The notes: generated by a model from the letters alone, not told the origin. Positions 53,733 through 63,640 are shown, counted from the first letter of the stretch. The stretch is DNA of 64,000 bases from Sphingomonas jejuensis (GCF_011927695.1 NZ_JAATJE010000001.1:1178001-1242000), one strand, 5' to 3'. Numbers and translations: made by a program.

Positions 53733-54815
53733 TCAGGCTGACGCGGCCGCCCGCGTGGCGGTCGAGCCGCCCGGCAAGTTCCAGCTCCAGCAGCACGGTT
53801 TGGAAGAGGCGCTGGGCAGCCCCGACAGCCGGATCAGCTCGTCGACCGGCACGGCGACGGGGCCAAGCAGGTCGGTGATCGCCACCCGGTCGGCATCGGC
53901 TGCGTCGTCGACCAGGGCAGCGCTGTGGAAAGTCTCGTTGGGTGACGCCACCAGCCCCTCGCCGATCGGCGCCAGCGTTTCCAGGATGTCGGCTGCCGAC
54001 TGGATCAGCGTCGCGCCATCACGGATGAGGCCGTTGCAGCCCTGCGCACGCGGATCGAGCGGGCTTCCGGGAACGGCCATCACCTCGCGCCCCGCCTCCG
54101 CCGCCAGTCGCGCGGTGATCAGCGATCCCGACCGAGGCGCGGCCTCCACCACCACCGTTCCCGCTGCAAGGCCGGCGATGATGCGGTTGCGGTGTGGAAA
54201 GTGCCGGGCACGCGGCTCGGTCCCCGGCGGCATCTCCGCGATCAGCAGGCCGCGCGCGGCGATCTCCTCCTGCAGCGCGGCGTTTTCCGGCGGATAGACG
54301 ATGTCTGCGCCCCCTGCGATCACCGCAATCGTGCCGCCGTCCAGTGCCCCCTGGTGCGCGGCGGTGTCGATGCCCCGCGCGAGGCCGGACACGACCGCCA
54401 CCCCCGCATCCGCAAGGTCGCGGGCGAGGCCGCGTGCGAAGCGGCAGGCCGCGGCCGACGCGTTGCGCGCCCCCACCATCGCGACCGCGCGCCGCTCCAG
54501 CAAGGCGGCATCGCCGCGAAGCGTGAGCACGGCGGGTGCCCCTTCGCTCGCGGCGAGCGCGGCGGGATAATCATGATCGCCAAGGATCAGATAGCGTCCG
54601 CCAAGCGCCGCAGTCGCGCGCAGTTCGGCATCGATCAAGCGATCATCGGCGATGCGGGGCGCACGGCCGCCGCCTCGCGCTGCGATCGCAGGTACCGCCT
54701 CGAGCGCGGCAAGGGCGCTGCCGAAACGGTCGATGAGCATCCGAAAGCTGACCGGCCCCACATTGGCCGAGCGTGCCAGCCGGATGCGCGCACGCCGCTC
54801 CGCCGACAGCGTCAT
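53733..54815 (-). CDS. dprA: DNA processing protein DprA, frameshifted near its C-terminus
   Basis: A 360-aa open frame for the DNA-protection protein DprA, which loads RecA on incoming single-stranded DNA. The Rossmann-like domain has YLILGDHDYPAAL, AVAMVGARNASAAACRFARG, VSGLARGIDTAAHQGAL and FPHRNRIIAGLAAGTVVVEA, all complete. After LIRLSGLPSA (about residue 334) the frame changes to a Cys/Trp/Ala-rich stretch. In the +1 frame the next residues are FQTVLLELELAGRLDRHAG and then a GRVSLI end, the expected winged-helix tail. One C missing from a GCC run at about 53808-53811 explains this, and the restored stop would be at 53728-53730. It may be a sequencing error or a real mutation. Confidence 0.85.
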   Translation of the reverse strand: MTLSAERRARIRLARSANVGPVSFRMLIDRFGSALAALEAVPAIAARGGGRAPRIADDRLIDAELRATAALGGRYLILGDHDYPAALAASEGAPAVLTLRGDAALLERRAVAMVGARNASAAACRFARGLARDLADAGVAVVSGLARGIDTAAHQGALDGGTIAVIAGGADIVYPPENAALQEEIAARGLLIAEMPPGTEPRARHFPHRNRIIAGLAAGTVVVEAAPRSGSLITARLAAEAGREVMAVPGSPLDPRAQGCNGLIRDGATLIQSAADILETLAPIGEGLVASPNETFHSAALVDDAADADRVAITDLLGPVAVPVDELIRLSGLPSASSKPCCWSWNLPGGSTATRAAASA

Positions 54816-54828
54816 CCGCGGCGGAAGA

Positions 54829-55440
54829 TCACTGGGCGCGCCGCCCGATCTTCGGTTCGGTTCCGGCGACGAGCCGCGCGAGATTGCCGCGGTGCTTCCA
54901 CAGCACGAGGAGGCCGAGGCCGAGGAACAGCGTCGCGAGATCGAACCGGTTGGCAGCCGCCAGCGCGACGGGAGCGATCACCGCCACGCTCATGCCGCCA
55001 ACCGACGAGTAGCGCGACAGGAGCAGCGCCGCGATCCAGGTGGCAGCGCAGACGAGCGCCACCGGCCAGCTGAGCGCCGCCAGCACGCCCAGCAGCGTCG
55101 CCACGCCCTTTCCGCCGCGGAAGCGCAGCCAGACGGGGTAGAGATGCCCCAGGAAGGCGCCCACGGCACCGAGCAGCGGCTGACCCGCGATCGCCGCTGC
55201 CAGCCAGACGCCGCCCGCGCCCTTCAGAGCGTCGAGTGCGAGCGTTGCAGCGGCCAGTGACTTGCGGCCGGTGCGGAGCACGTTGGTGGCGCCGATGTTG
55301 CCGGAACCGACCGTCCGGAGATCCTGCGTCCCCGCGAGCCGGGTCAGGACGAGGCCGAACGGGACCGATCCCAAAAGGTAGGACAGCAGCAGCGCGAGCG
55401 CCGGCGCCTGCCAGATGATCTCGATCAAGCCCCGGTCCAC
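54829..55440 (-). CDS. plsY: Glycerol-3-phosphate acyltransferase PlsY
   Basis: A 203-aa inner-membrane enzyme that makes lysophosphatidate from acyl-phosphate and glycerol-3-phosphate. It has five or six helices and the family loops SYLLGSVPFGLVL, GSGNIGATNVLRTG, FLGHLYPVWLRFRGGKGVAT and VLWKHRGNLARLVAGTE. The start is GTG at 55440. It ends 14 bases before dprA, so the two may be co-transcribed. The plsY-dprA order is common in alphaproteobacteria. Confidence 0.92.
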   Translation of the reverse strand: MDRGLIEIIWQAPALALLLSYLLGSVPFGLVLTRLAGTQDLRTVGSGNIGATNVLRTGRKSLAAATLALDALKGAGGVWLAAAIAGQPLLGAVGAFLGHLYPVWLRFRGGKGVATLLGVLAALSWPVALVCAATWIAALLLSRYSSVGGMSVAVIAPVALAAANRFDLATLFLGLGLLVLWKHRGNLARLVAGTEPKIGRRAQ

Positions 55441-55540
55441 CCTTTCACCGAGGCGAAATGATCGGTTTATCGCTCTGGTGCAACAGTCTAGTTGACGGCG
55501 CCCCCTGCCCGCCGGGCAAGCAACAAGGAGCGCATCGGCC

Positions 55541-56338
55541 TTGCGTGACGATCAACCGGTGCTGTTCTTCGATTCGGGCGTGGGCGGGCTCTCCGTGCTG
55601 GCGCCGACGCGCCGGCTGTTGCCGCATGCGCCCATCGTCTACGCCGCCGACAGCGCCGGATTTCCGTACGGCACCCGTACGGAGGCGGAGATTGCCGCGC
55701 GCGTGCCCGCGCTGCTCGGCCGGCTGGTGGAACGCTATCGACCGCGCCTGGCGGTGATCGCTTGCAATACGGCCTCCACGATTGCGCTGGATGCGGTGCG
55801 CGCGGCGCTCGACCTGCCCGTGGTGGGCACCGTTCCGGCGATCAAGCCGGCCGCGGCGCTGTCCCGAACACGGGTTATCGGCGTGCTCGGCACCGACGCC
55901 ACCGTGCGCCAGCCCTATGTCGACCGGCTCGCGACCGAGTTCGCGGCCGATTGCACGATCCTTCGGCACGGCTCCGCCCGGCTGGTGGCACTGGCCGAAG
56001 CAGCGCTGCGCGGCGATGCGCCTCCTGCCCACGCGCTGCGGGAGATCCTCGCTGGTCTGCTGGATCAGCCCGGCGGAGATCGGATGGATGCGGTGGTTCT
56101 CGCCTGCACGCATTTCCGGCTGCTGGACGCCGCGCTCGCCGCCGCGGCGCCGCGGCCGCTGATGCTGGTCGACGGCGGCGACGGGATCGCCCGGCGCATC
56201 GCCCACCTGACGCAAGGCCAGGGATGGCCGGTTGCATCCGCGCAGGGCGCCGCCGTGTTCACCCGGGTGGGAGACGAAGAACGGGCCCTTGCACCGGCGC
56301 TCGCCCGGTTCGGCCTGGGTGCGCCCGAGTTGCTCTGA
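55541..56338 (+). CDS. murI: Glutamate racemase
   Basis: A 265-aa enzyme that makes D-glutamate for peptidoglycan. It has [39 protein letters not shown] (Cys75) and LACTHFRLL (Cys189), the paired catalytic Cys of the family, and a C-terminal [10 protein letters not shown]. The start is TTG at 55541, ten bases after AAGGAG. The 70-bp gap to hemA has no clear terminator. Confidence 0.9.
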   Translation: MRDDQPVLFFDSGVGGLSVLAPTRRLLPHAPIVYAADSAGFPYGTRTEAEIAARVPALLGRLVERYRPRLAVIACNTASTIALDAVRAALDLPVVGTVPAIKPAAALSRTRVIGVLGTDATVRQPYVDRLATEFAADCTILRHGSARLVALAEAALRGDAPPAHALREILAGLLDQPGGDRMDAVVLACTHFRLLDAALAAAAPRPLMLVDGGDGIARRIAHLTQGQGWPVASAQGAAVFTRVGDEERALAPALARFGLGAPELL

Positions 56339-56408
56339 GCCCGTTGAGAGCCGTTTGCACTGGCGTTTCGCACCATCCGGGCCTAGATCGCGGGCACCCG
56401 GCACAAGA

Positions 56409-57632
56409 GTGAGCCTGTTGGACTACGCCCGAATCTTTTCCGATGCGATCGACCGGCTGCACGAGGAAGGCCGGTACCGTGTCTTCATCGATATCCTGCG
56501 CAACAAGGGCGCCTACCCGAACGCGCGCTGCTTTGCCGGTCACAATGGGCCGAAGCCGATCACGGTCTGGTGCTCGAACGACTACCTGACCATGGGCCAG
56601 CATCCCGACGTGATCGCGGCGATGGAAGAAGCGCTGCACGACGTCGGTGCCGGATCGGGCGGCACGCGCAACATCGGCGGCAACACGCACTACCATGTCG
56701 ACCTGGAAGCCGAACTGGCCGATCTGCACGGCAAGCAGGCGGCGCTGCTGTTCACGTCCGGCTATGTGTCGAACGAGGCGACGCTCTCCACGCTGGCCAA
56801 GGTCCTGCCGGACTGCATCATCTTCTCGGACGAGCTCAACCACGCTTCGATGATCGCCGGCATCCGCAATTCCGGCTGCGAGAAGCGGGTGTGGAAGCAC
56901 AACGACCTTGAGGATCTGGAGCGGCTGCTGTCGGCTGCTCCGCCCGAGGCCGCCAAGCTGATCGCGTTCGAGAGCGTTTATTCGATGGACGGCGATGTCG
57001 CGCCCATCGCCGAGATCTGCGACCTCGCCGACAAATATGGTGCCCTGACCTACCTGGACGAGGTCCATGCGGTCGGCATGTACGGCGCCCGCGGCGGCGG
57101 CATTTCAGAGCGTGACGCGGTGGCCGATCGCGTGACCATCATCGAAGGCACGCTCGGCAAGGCATTCGGCGTGATGGGCGGGTACATCGCCGCCGATCGC
57201 ACGATCGTTGACGTGATCCGCAGCTATGCCCCCGGCTTCATCTTCACGACGTCGCTGTCGCCGGTGCTGGTCGCCGGCGCGCTCGCCAGCGTCCGGCACC
57301 TGAAGCGGTCGTCGGTGGAGCGCGAGGCGCAGCAGCGTAACGCACAGCGGCTGAAGGAAGTGTTCGCAGACGCCGGCCTGCCGGTAATGAACAGCGCGAC
57401 GCACATCGTGCCGCTGATGGTGGGCGATCCGGTGAAGGCCAAGCGCATCAGCGACGTGCTGCTGGCGGAATATGGCTGCTACGTTCAGCCCATCAACTAT
57501 CCCACGGTGCCGCGCGGCACCGAACGGCTGCGCTTCACGCCCGGACCGTCGCACAGCGAAGAGATGATGCGCGAACTGGCCGACGCGCTGGTGGAGATCT
57601 GGGACCGGCTGGAGCTTCGGCTGGCGGCCTGA
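56409..57632 (+). CDS. hemA: 5-aminolevulinate synthase
   Basis: A 407-aa PLP enzyme that condenses glycine and succinyl-CoA to 5-aminolevulinate, the first step of haem synthesis in alphaproteobacteria (Shemin route). It has [58 protein letters not shown] and the PLP-lysine block [13 protein letters not shown] with Lys251. The start is a GTG at 56409. It meets the next gene (DUF3429) tail to tail. All active-site blocks are complete. Confidence 0.93.
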   Translation: MSLLDYARIFSDAIDRLHEEGRYRVFIDILRNKGAYPNARCFAGHNGPKPITVWCSNDYLTMGQHPDVIAAMEEALHDVGAGSGGTRNIGGNTHYHVDLEAELADLHGKQAALLFTSGYVSNEATLSTLAKVLPDCIIFSDELNHASMIAGIRNSGCEKRVWKHNDLEDLERLLSAAPPEAAKLIAFESVYSMDGDVAPIAEICDLADKYGALTYLDEVHAVGMYGARGGGISERDAVADRVTIIEGTLGKAFGVMGGYIAADRTIVDVIRSYAPGFIFTTSLSPVLVAGALASVRHLKRSSVEREAQQRNAQRLKEVFADAGLPVMNSATHIVPLMVGDPVKAKRISDVLLAEYGCYVQPINYPTVPRGTERLRFTPGPSHSEEMMRELADALVEIWDRLELRLAA

Positions 57633-57638
57633 AGGCCC

Positions 57639-58100
57639 CTAGCGAACGAGCCAGACGGCGGCGCCCAGCAGGGTCGACAGCCCGATCGATAGCGGCATGC
57701 GCAAGCGCATCCACCATGTCGGTGCAAGGCCACGCCGGCGGAAACGCAGATCGATGACCGGCGACACGAGCACAAGCAGCGCCAGCAGCACGGCGCCGTC
57801 AGGACCTGTCTGGGCGACGAGCGGCAGCGTCAGGAAGGCGGCGAGCGACGGGAACACGGCGAGCGTCAGATCGGCCCACCCCGGCCGGCGGCCATCCGCC
57901 GACGAGAAGCCCCACCAGACGCCTCCGATGAACGAGAAGATCAGCGTGGTGTAGGCGAAGATCGCGGTGAACATCGCCTCCGATGATGCCGGGTCGTCCA
58001 ACATCATCATCGCCCAGAGGGCTGTGAGCGGTGGAAGAAGCCCAGCAAAGCCGAGCAGCAGAGCGGGGCGCGGAATCGCCAGGGATGCGGTGGTCGCCAT
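57639..58100 (-). CDS. DUF3429-like membrane protein
   Basis: A 153-aa membrane protein with four or five helices. It has LLGFAGLLPPLTALWAMM, FAYTTLIFSFIGGVWWGFS, FLTLPLVAQTG and a final MPLSIGLSTLLGAAVWLVR. The pattern and the GGVWWG motif fit DUF3429. The start is ATG at 58100, one base after the upstream gene's stop, so the two are an operon. No known function. Confidence 0.75.
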   Translation of the reverse strand: MATTASLAIPRPALLLGFAGLLPPLTALWAMMMLDDPASSEAMFTAIFAYTTLIFSFIGGVWWGFSSADGRRPGWADLTLAVFPSLAAFLTLPLVAQTGPDGAVLLALLVLVSPVIDLRFRRRGLAPTWWMRLRMPLSIGLSTLLGAAVWLVR

Positions 58101-58101
58101 A

Positions 58102-58563
58102 TCAGTCCCGGCAGTAGCCCTCCCCGGGCTCCACATAAAGGCAGTCGCGCTTGTCCGCGAGCCACTTCAGCCCCGTGTCGGCGCCGGTCCCCGCCCGCAG
58201 CCGGCGGGTCTCGCCACCGCGCTCGAAAACGATCGAGTCGCCGTCGGGGCGGCCGACAAAGGTGCCGCTGTCGTCGAGCGACCAGGTCATCGCCAGATCA
58301 TAGTCGCCGTCCGGACGAGCGGCGACGTTGAGCACCAGCCCTTCAACGCCGACCCAGCGTCCGACCCAGTCGTCCGTCGGCCGGGCGCGCTCCCCCGATC
58401 CGCCGACCAGCTCCGTCTCGGAGGGCGGAACCTCCTCGATATCGGGGGGCGGCAGCGCGTTTGCGGGTGGCAGCGTGTCCGCGTCGGCAGTCGCATTGGG
58501 ATCGCTGGAGCCCGAGCAAGCAGCGAGCAGCAGGAGCATTGCGGTGGCTATCGGCTTGATCAT
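58102..58563 (-). CDS. Hypothetical lipoprotein
   Basis: A 153-aa exported lipoprotein. A signal peptide of about 15 residues ends in the lipobox LLLAAC. Next is a Pro/Asp-rich linker and then a beta-rich domain with DDWVGRWVGVEGLVLNV and IVFERGGETRRLRAG, and a final DCLYVEPGEGYCRD with two Cys. It resembles small sphingomonad lipoproteins of unknown role. It is the first gene of a two-gene unit with the DUF3429-like gene. Confidence 0.7.
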   Translation of the reverse strand: MIKPIATAMLLLLAACSGSSDPNATADADTLPPANALPPPDIEEVPPSETELVGGSGERARPTDDWVGRWVGVEGLVLNVAARPDGDYDLAMTWSLDDSGTFVGRPDGDSIVFERGGETRRLRAGTGADTGLKWLADKRDCLYVEPGEGYCRD

Positions 58564-58688
58564 GGTTAAGGCCTAGCATCCGCAGGCGCGCTGCGCCAAG
58601 CGCTCCCCTGCAAGCGGTGGCAATCAGGCGTCCGAGCGCTTAGAGCCTGCCGCATCACGTCACCCGAGTCCAAGAGCCGACCGTCACC

Positions 58689-59147
58689 ATGTCACAGCGC
58701 ATCGTCATCGCGTCCGATCATGCCGCCGTCCGATTGAAGGCGGACCTGGCCGACTGGCTGCGAAGCGCCGGGCACGACGTGGTGGATCTTGGCCCCGATG
58801 ACGAACGTTCGGTCGATTATCCAGATTACGGATACCGCCTCGCCCGCGCCGTTGCCGCGGGGGAAGGCCGGTTCGGTGTCGCGCTGTGCGGATCGGGCAT
58901 CGGCATCGCGATCGCGGTCAACCGTGACCCTGCGTGCCGCTGCGCGCTGGTGTCCGAGCCGCTGTCGGCCCGGCTGGCCCGCAGCCACAACGACGCGAAC
59001 GTGATCGCCATGGGCGCCCGTCTGATCGGCCTGGAGATGGCCAAGGCCTGCCTCGACGCCTTTCTCACCACCAATTTTCTGGGCGATCGCCACACGGCGC
59101 GCGTCGACCAGCTTTCCCACCCCATCCTGCAGGAGCCCGCCGCATGA
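58689..59147 (+). CDS. rpiB: Ribose-5-phosphate isomerase B
   Basis: A 152-aa enzyme that interconverts ribulose-5-phosphate and ribose-5-phosphate. It has [54 protein letters not shown] (catalytic Cys) and [15 protein letters not shown]. The start is ATG at 58689. Its stop overlaps the glyA start by four bases; rpiB-glyA-nrdR order is typical of alphaproteobacteria. Confidence 0.92.
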   Translation: MSQRIVIASDHAAVRLKADLADWLRSAGHDVVDLGPDDERSVDYPDYGYRLARAVAAGEGRFGVALCGSGIGIAIAVNRDPACRCALVSEPLSARLARSHNDANVIAMGARLIGLEMAKACLDAFLTTNFLGDRHTARVDQLSHPILQEPAA

Positions 59148-60451
59148 GCAGCAACGCCGCCTCCGCTTTTCCCCAGCAGCCGCTGGGCTTCTTCACCGAC
59201 GATCTCGCCACGATCGATCCGGACGTGGCGGCCGGCGTCGCCGCCGAGCTGGAACGCGAACAATATCAGATCGAGCTGATCGCGTCGGAGAACATCGTAT
59301 CGCGCGCCGTGCTGGAGGCGCAGGGTTCGATCTTCACGAACAAATATGCCGAAGGTTACCCCGGCAAGCGCTACTATCAGGGCTGCGGGCCGTCCGACAT
59401 TGTCGAGACGCTGGCGATCGAGCGGGCCAAGCAGCTGTTCGACTGCGGCTTCGCCAATGTGCAGCCGCATTCTGGTGCGCAGGCCAACGGCGCGGTGATG
59501 CTGGCGCTCACCAAGCCGGGCGACACCATCCTGGGCATGTCGCTGGATGCCGGTGGCCACCTGACGCACGGCGCAAAGCCGGCGATGTCGGGCAAGTGGT
59601 TCAACGCGGTCCAATATGGCGTGCGTCGCGAGGACCAGCTGATCGACTATGACGAGGTCGAGCGGCTCGCCAAGGAAAGCCGGCCGCAGCTGATCATCGC
59701 CGGAGGCTCCGCCTATCCGCGCGTGATCGATTTCGCGCGCTTCCGGCAGATTGCGGACGATGTCGGCGCGCTGTTCCTCGTCGACATGGCGCATTTCGCC
59801 GGGATCGTTGCGGGCGGCCTCCACCCGTCGCCCCTGCCCCATGCGCATGTCGTCACCACCACCACGCACAAGACGCTGCGCGGCCCGCGCGGCGGCATGA
59901 TCCTCTGCAATGACGAGGCGATCGCAAAGAAGATCAACTCGGCCGTCTTCCCCGGGCTTCAGGGCGGACCGCTGATGCATGCCGTCGCCGCCAAGGCGGT
60001 GGCTTTCGGTGAGGCGCTGCGACCCGACTACCGTGGCTATATCGCCGCCGTGGTGGAGAACGCCAAGGTGCTTGCCGCGCGGTTGAAGGAGCGCGGGGCC
60101 GATCTGGTCGCGGGCGGCACCGACACGCACCTGGCGCTCGTCGACCTCCGCCCGCTGGGCGTGACGGGCCGCGATGCGGACGAGGCGCTGGAGCGCGCGG
60201 GCATCACCTGCAACAAGAACGGCGTTCCCTTCGACCCGTTGCCGCCGATCAAGACGAGCGGCATTCGCGTCGGATCGCCTGCCGGGACCACGCGCGGCTT
60301 CGGCCCTGCCGAGTTCCGGGAGATCGGCGACCTGGTCGCCGACGTGCTGGACGGCCTGTCGCGAGCGGGTGAACATGGCGACGCCGCGGTGGAGAAGGAT
60401 GTGCGGCAGCGCGTTCGTGCATTGTGCGAGCGTTTCCCCATCTATCAGTGA
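59144..60451 (+). CDS. glyA: Serine hydroxymethyltransferase
   Basis: A 435-aa PLP enzyme that interconverts serine and glycine with tetrahydrofolate. It has [64 protein letters not shown], and the PLP-lysine [16 protein letters not shown] with Lys243. The ATG at 59144 overlaps the rpiB stop. The longer open frame upstream is inside rpiB and is not used. It is followed eight bases later by a small membrane protein gene. Confidence 0.93.
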   Translation: MSSNAASAFPQQPLGFFTDDLATIDPDVAAGVAAELEREQYQIELIASENIVSRAVLEAQGSIFTNKYAEGYPGKRYYQGCGPSDIVETLAIERAKQLFDCGFANVQPHSGAQANGAVMLALTKPGDTILGMSLDAGGHLTHGAKPAMSGKWFNAVQYGVRREDQLIDYDEVERLAKESRPQLIIAGGSAYPRVIDFARFRQIADDVGALFLVDMAHFAGIVAGGLHPSPLPHAHVVTTTTHKTLRGPRGGMILCNDEAIAKKINSAVFPGLQGGPLMHAVAAKAVAFGEALRPDYRGYIAAVVENAKVLAARLKERGADLVAGGTDTHLALVDLRPLGVTGRDADEALERAGITCNKNGVPFDPLPPIKTSGIRVGSPAGTTRGFGPAEFREIGDLVADVLDGLSRAGEHGDAAVEKDVRQRVRALCERFPIYQ

Positions 60452-60458
60452 GGCCGAC

Positions 60459-60632
60459 ATGATCGACGACATCCAGAACAACATCCGCAGCCAGCCTGGC
60501 CTGGGCAAGAGCATGGCGAAGTGGAGCGCGCTTGGCGCCGTCGTCGCCATTCCCGTACCCGTCGTCGGGCCGATCTTCGGTGCACTCGCCGGCGCGGCCT
60601 ATGCCTATTCGAAGCGGAACAAGCGGGTCTGA
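60459..60632 (+). CDS. Small membrane protein between glyA and nrdR (57 aa)
   Basis: A short frame from ATG 60459, just after glyA, to a stop that abuts nrdR. It has a polar N-terminus (MIDDIQNNIRSQPGLGKSM), one hydrophobic segment (WSALGAVVAIPVPVVGPIFG) and a basic end KRNKRV. The fit between the two genes and the clear membrane helix suggest it is a real gene. I do not recognise a function. It is co-transcribed with rpiB-glyA-nrdR. Confidence 0.65.
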   Translation: MIDDIQNNIRSQPGLGKSMAKWSALGAVVAIPVPVVGPIFGALAGAAYAYSKRNKRV

Positions 60633-61097
60633 ATGCGCTGCCCGTTCTGCGGACATGAAGACAGCCAGGTAAAGGACAGCCGCCCGTCCGAGGACGGCGC
60701 GGCCATCCGGCGGCGGCGGCAGTGCGAGGGCTGCGCCGCCCGCTTCACCACATTCGAACGCATTCAGCTTCGCGAACTCACCGTTGTGAAGAGCGAGAAC
60801 CGCCGCGAGGTGTTCGACCGGGACAAGCTCGCCCGGTCGGTCGCAATCGCGTGCTCGAAGCGCAACATCGACCCCGTCCGGATCGAACGGCTGCTGTCCG
60901 GCATCCAGCGTCAGCTGGAGACCGGTGGCGAGGGCGAGGTGGAGGCCAAGCGCATTGGCGAGATGGTGATGGACGGGCTGAAGGGCCTGGACACCGTCGC
61001 CTACATCCGCTTCGCCAGCGTCTACAAGGATTTCACCGAGGCACGCGACTTCGAGGAGTTCGCGGGCAACGTGTCGGAGGCGGGACGCGCCGCGTGA
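60633..61097 (+). CDS. nrdR: NrdR ribonucleotide reductase repressor
   Basis: A 154-aa zinc-binding regulator. The N-terminal zinc ribbon has [20 protein letters not shown] and [20 protein letters not shown], and the ATP-cone has [17 protein letters not shown]. It represses ribonucleotide reductase genes at high dATP. The start abuts the small protein's stop. No NrdR box was seen in the window. The stop overlaps the GTG of the methyltransferase gene. Confidence 0.93.
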   Translation: MRCPFCGHEDSQVKDSRPSEDGAAIRRRRQCEGCAARFTTFERIQLRELTVVKSENRREVFDRDKLARSVAIACSKRNIDPVRIERLLSGIQRQLETGGEGEVEAKRIGEMVMDGLKGLDTVAYIRFASVYKDFTEARDFEEFAGNVSEAGRAA

Positions 61098-61828
61098 CTG
61101 CCCCCGTGATCGTTCTTGTTCGCCCGCAGCTGGGCGAGAATATCGGCAAGGCGGCGCGCGCCATGCTGAACTTCGGCCTGGTTGACCTGCGGCTTGTCAG
61201 CCCGCGCGACGGCTGGCCCAACCCGGCAGCGGGTCCCGCCGCATCGGGCGCCGACATGGTGCTGGAGCAGGCCGCGGTCTTCGACAGCGTGGCGGCTGCC
61301 ACCGCCGACTGCGCCCATGTCTTTGCCACCACCGTGCGCCGGCGCGGACTGATAAAGCCTGTCATGACGCCGGAGGCTGCGGCGGCGGCGATGCGGGCCG
61401 AGGCGGGCCGCTCCGCGATCCTGTTCGGTCCCGAGCGATCGGGGCTTGAGACCGAGGACGTGGCCGTCGCGCGCACCATACTGACGGTGCCGATCAATCC
61501 GGAGTTCGGCTCGCTCAACCTGGCGCAGGCGGTCGTCATCGTCGCTTACGAATGGTCGCGGGGCGCCGCGCTGGCGCAGCCGTCCGCGATCCCGCTCGAT
61601 CCGCCCGCGCCGCAGGCGGAGCTCGACGGGCTCTACGATCATCTGGAGGGCTTGCTGGAGCCCGAAGGCTATTTCGAGCCGATCGACCGCGCGCATGTGA
61701 CGAAACGCAATCTGCGCTCCGTCCTCACCAAGCCCGGCTGGAGCAGCAACGAGGTCAGAACGATGCGCGGGGTGCTGACCTGCCTGTCCGGGCGGCGTCA
61801 ACGCCGGTCGAACGCCTCCAGCTCGTAG
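61094..61828 (+). CDS. RNA methyltransferase (TrmJ-like, SpoU family)
   Basis: A 244-aa SPOUT-type rRNA/tRNA 2'-O-methyltransferase. It has [39 protein letters not shown] and [16 protein letters not shown], the three S-adenosylmethionine and knot motifs. This matches the TrmH/TrmJ group. It starts at GTG 61094 overlapping nrdR. The 3' end overlaps chorismate mutase on the other strand by about 31 bases. The exact RNA target is inferred to be a tRNA wobble-region residue. Confidence 0.87.
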   Translation: MTAPVIVLVRPQLGENIGKAARAMLNFGLVDLRLVSPRDGWPNPAAGPAASGADMVLEQAAVFDSVAAATADCAHVFATTVRRRGLIKPVMTPEAAAAAMRAEAGRSAILFGPERSGLETEDVAVARTILTVPINPEFGSLNLAQAVVIVAYEWSRGAALAQPSAIPLDPPAPQAELDGLYDHLEGLLEPEGYFEPIDRAHVTKRNLRSVLTKPGWSSNEVRTMRGVLTCLSGRRQRRSNASSS

Positions 61829-62100
61829 GCGATCGAGGCCTCGACCAGCGTCTCCCACATCGCCGCGATGGCGTCTGAGGGGATGCCCGCCGCTTCGGCG
61901 CGCGCGCGGACATTGTCGATCACCTGCGCTTTTCGGGCTTCGTCGCGGACGGCAGCACGATCCGGCTTGATGCGCGCCGCGGCCCGCATGTAGCCGAAAC
62001 GACGGTCCAGAAGCTCCACCAATGCACGGTCGACAGCGTCGACGCCCTGGCGGACCTCAGACATGGTGCGGCATTCGTGGGGATCGAGGTTCTTTTGCAT
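61798..62100 (-). CDS. Chorismate mutase
   Basis: A 100-aa AroQ-type helical enzyme, converting chorismate to prephenate. It has VRQGVDAVDRALVELLDRRFGYM, ARIKPDRAAVRDEARKAQVID and [19 protein letters not shown], with the conserved Arg, Lys and Glu residues. The start ATG 62100 (MQKNLDPHEC) is preferred; MSEVRQGVD at 62064 is the alternative. Its 3' end overlaps the methyltransferase gene by about 31 bases. Confidence 0.88.
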   Translation of the reverse strand: MQKNLDPHECRTMSEVRQGVDAVDRALVELLDRRFGYMRAAARIKPDRAAVRDEARKAQVIDNVRARAEAAGIPSDAIAAMWETLVEASIAYELEAFDRR

Positions 62101-62562
62101 CGGCCATGGCTTATGGGGCCCGAGCGTCAGCCACAAGGATGCCGACCTTAAAGGTTGCGATCACCGCGCTTATGATACATATTTACGCTTGGTAATCGAT
62201 TGAGAATCCAATGCTTCTTGGGCTGTTATTATAAAACGGGCTAAACCCCACCCCTTTATCTTCGACTGGGGCAACAGATGAAGCTTAGATATGTAGGCCT
62301 GTTCCGGTGACAGAATCGCGCCTGCAGACCCGACTTGTTTGCGAGACTGCGGTTCAGCGGGAGGCCACAGAGCGCCCGAACTTGCGGTGTGGCCAAGACA
62401 GTTTGCCGGGGGGGCGGAGCCATCCCATCAAGATAATCTGCACAATTGCTTGCAGCGATAGAGGAAGATGATTTCGAAGAAAGTTGCCTAAGCGCTCGCT
62501 TGGTCTGCTCGGCCTCAGTCGGCAAATGGATATTTGACGGTCTTCAGAAGGGATGCTTCACA
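62101..62562 (+). other. 462-bp stretch without a convincing gene
   Basis: This is less GC-rich than the rest. It has a TTGAGA (62200-62205) and TGTTAT (62224-62229) pair separated by 18 bases, which could be a promoter on the plus strand. A minus frame at 62256-62525 and the N-terminal extension of the plus frame from 62446 look like shadow frames. No tRNA or riboswitch-like fold was found. Confidence 0.4.
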
Positions 62563-62796
62563 ATGTTTTTTGCTCTTCTCCTTACGGTCGCTGCTCAGAC
62601 GGCAGATGCCGATCATACTGCCAATCCGACTGAGCCGGTCGCACAGCGACAGGTTTGCCGCAGAGTGGGATCGACCTCCTCACGCATCACCAGCCAACGT
62701 GTTTGTCGAACGGTTGCAGAGTGGGAGGCAAGCGATCGCGAGCAGCAGCGCGTAAACCGGGGCAGCTTGGGACGAACGATTTCTTCCCCCAACTGA
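62563..62796 (+). CDS. Small exported Cys/Arg-rich protein
   Basis: A 77-aa protein, starting at ATG 62563 after an AAGGG sequence. It has a short signal (MFFALLLTVAAQTADAD) and then QVCRRVGSTSSRITSQRVCRTV followed by a WEASDREQQ stretch. Small sphingomonad proteins with paired CRR/VCRT motifs are of this type; function is unknown, and it lies upstream of rpsD. The longer frame from 62446 is not needed. Confidence 0.6.
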   Translation: MFFALLLTVAAQTADADHTANPTEPVAQRQVCRRVGSTSSRITSQRVCRTVAEWEASDREQQRVNRGSLGRTISSPN

Positions 62797-62820
62797 TCCG
62801 CTTCCACACAAGCTTGACCT

Positions 62821-62845
62821 GCGCGCGCCTGTCAGCCATAGGCGC
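62821..62845 (+). repeat. Perfect 8-bp inverted repeat before rpsD
   Basis: GCGCGCCT (62821-62828) pairs with AGGCGCGC (62838-62845) around a nine-base loop. It is not followed by a T-run, so it is not a plain terminator. A TTGACC at 62814-62819 is just upstream. It could be a leader structure of the rpsD transcript. Confidence 0.5.
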
Positions 62846-62951
62846 GCCCTTCGCGATTGGCTCCGCACCCCGGTGAAGCGGTGGCCCGCCCGTGCCCTGG
62901 CACGCAAGCGGCGAGACCGGGACCAACGTCTGTAGCAATCAAGGACAGAAC

Positions 62952-63563
62952 ATGACGAAGCGCACCAGCGCCAAGTATAAGCTCGACCGCCGGATGGGCG
63001 AGAACATCTGGGGTCGCCCGAAGAGCCCGGTCAACAAGCGTGAGTACGGCCCCGGTCAGCATGGCCAGCGCCGCAAGGGCAAGGTGTCCGACTTTGGCAT
63101 TCAGCTGCGCGCCAAGCAGAAGCTGAAGGGCTATTACGGCGACATCACGGAAAAGCAGTTCAAGAAGAACTACACCGAGGCAAGCCGCATGAAGGGCGAC
63201 ACCTCGCAGAACCTGATCGGTCTGCTGGAGCGTCGCCTTGACGCGATCGTCTACCGCGCCAAGTTCACGCCGACGATCTGGTCTGCGCGCCAGCTGGTCA
63301 GCCACGGCCATGTCCGCGTGAACGGCGTGAAGTGCAACATCGCATCGCGACTGGTGAAGCCGGGCGACGAGATCACGCTGGGCACCAAGGCGCAGGAAAT
63401 GGCGCTGGTGCTCGAGGCGCAGAGCCTGTCCGAGCGCGAAGTGCCCGACTATATCGCAGCCGACGGCGCCAAGGTGACATTCACCCGCGTTCCGACGCTG
63501 GATGAGGTGCCCTATCCGGTGAAGATGGAGCCAAATCTGGTGGTCGAGTTCTACTCGCGCTGA
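62952..63563 (+). CDS. rpsD: 30S ribosomal protein S4
   Basis: A 203-aa ribosomal protein. It has [37 protein letters not shown], the S4 RNA-binding domain with [41 protein letters not shown], and the C-terminal [10 protein letters not shown]. It has no N-terminal Cys zinc set, as is usual for alphaproteobacteria. The start ATG 62952 follows AAGGAC. A terminator lies at 63641-63674. Confidence 0.95.
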   Translation: MTKRTSAKYKLDRRMGENIWGRPKSPVNKREYGPGQHGQRRKGKVSDFGIQLRAKQKLKGYYGDITEKQFKKNYTEASRMKGDTSQNLIGLLERRLDAIVYRAKFTPTIWSARQLVSHGHVRVNGVKCNIASRLVKPGDEITLGTKAQEMALVLEAQSLSEREVPDYIAADGAKVTFTRVPTLDEVPYPVKMEPNLVVEFYSR

Positions 63564-63640
63564 TGATGGGGTGAGGCGGCTTCCAAAAGCTTCAGCCTTG
63601 GCCGCTCAATATAGAAGCGGATCCCACCATCAAGAACCCG

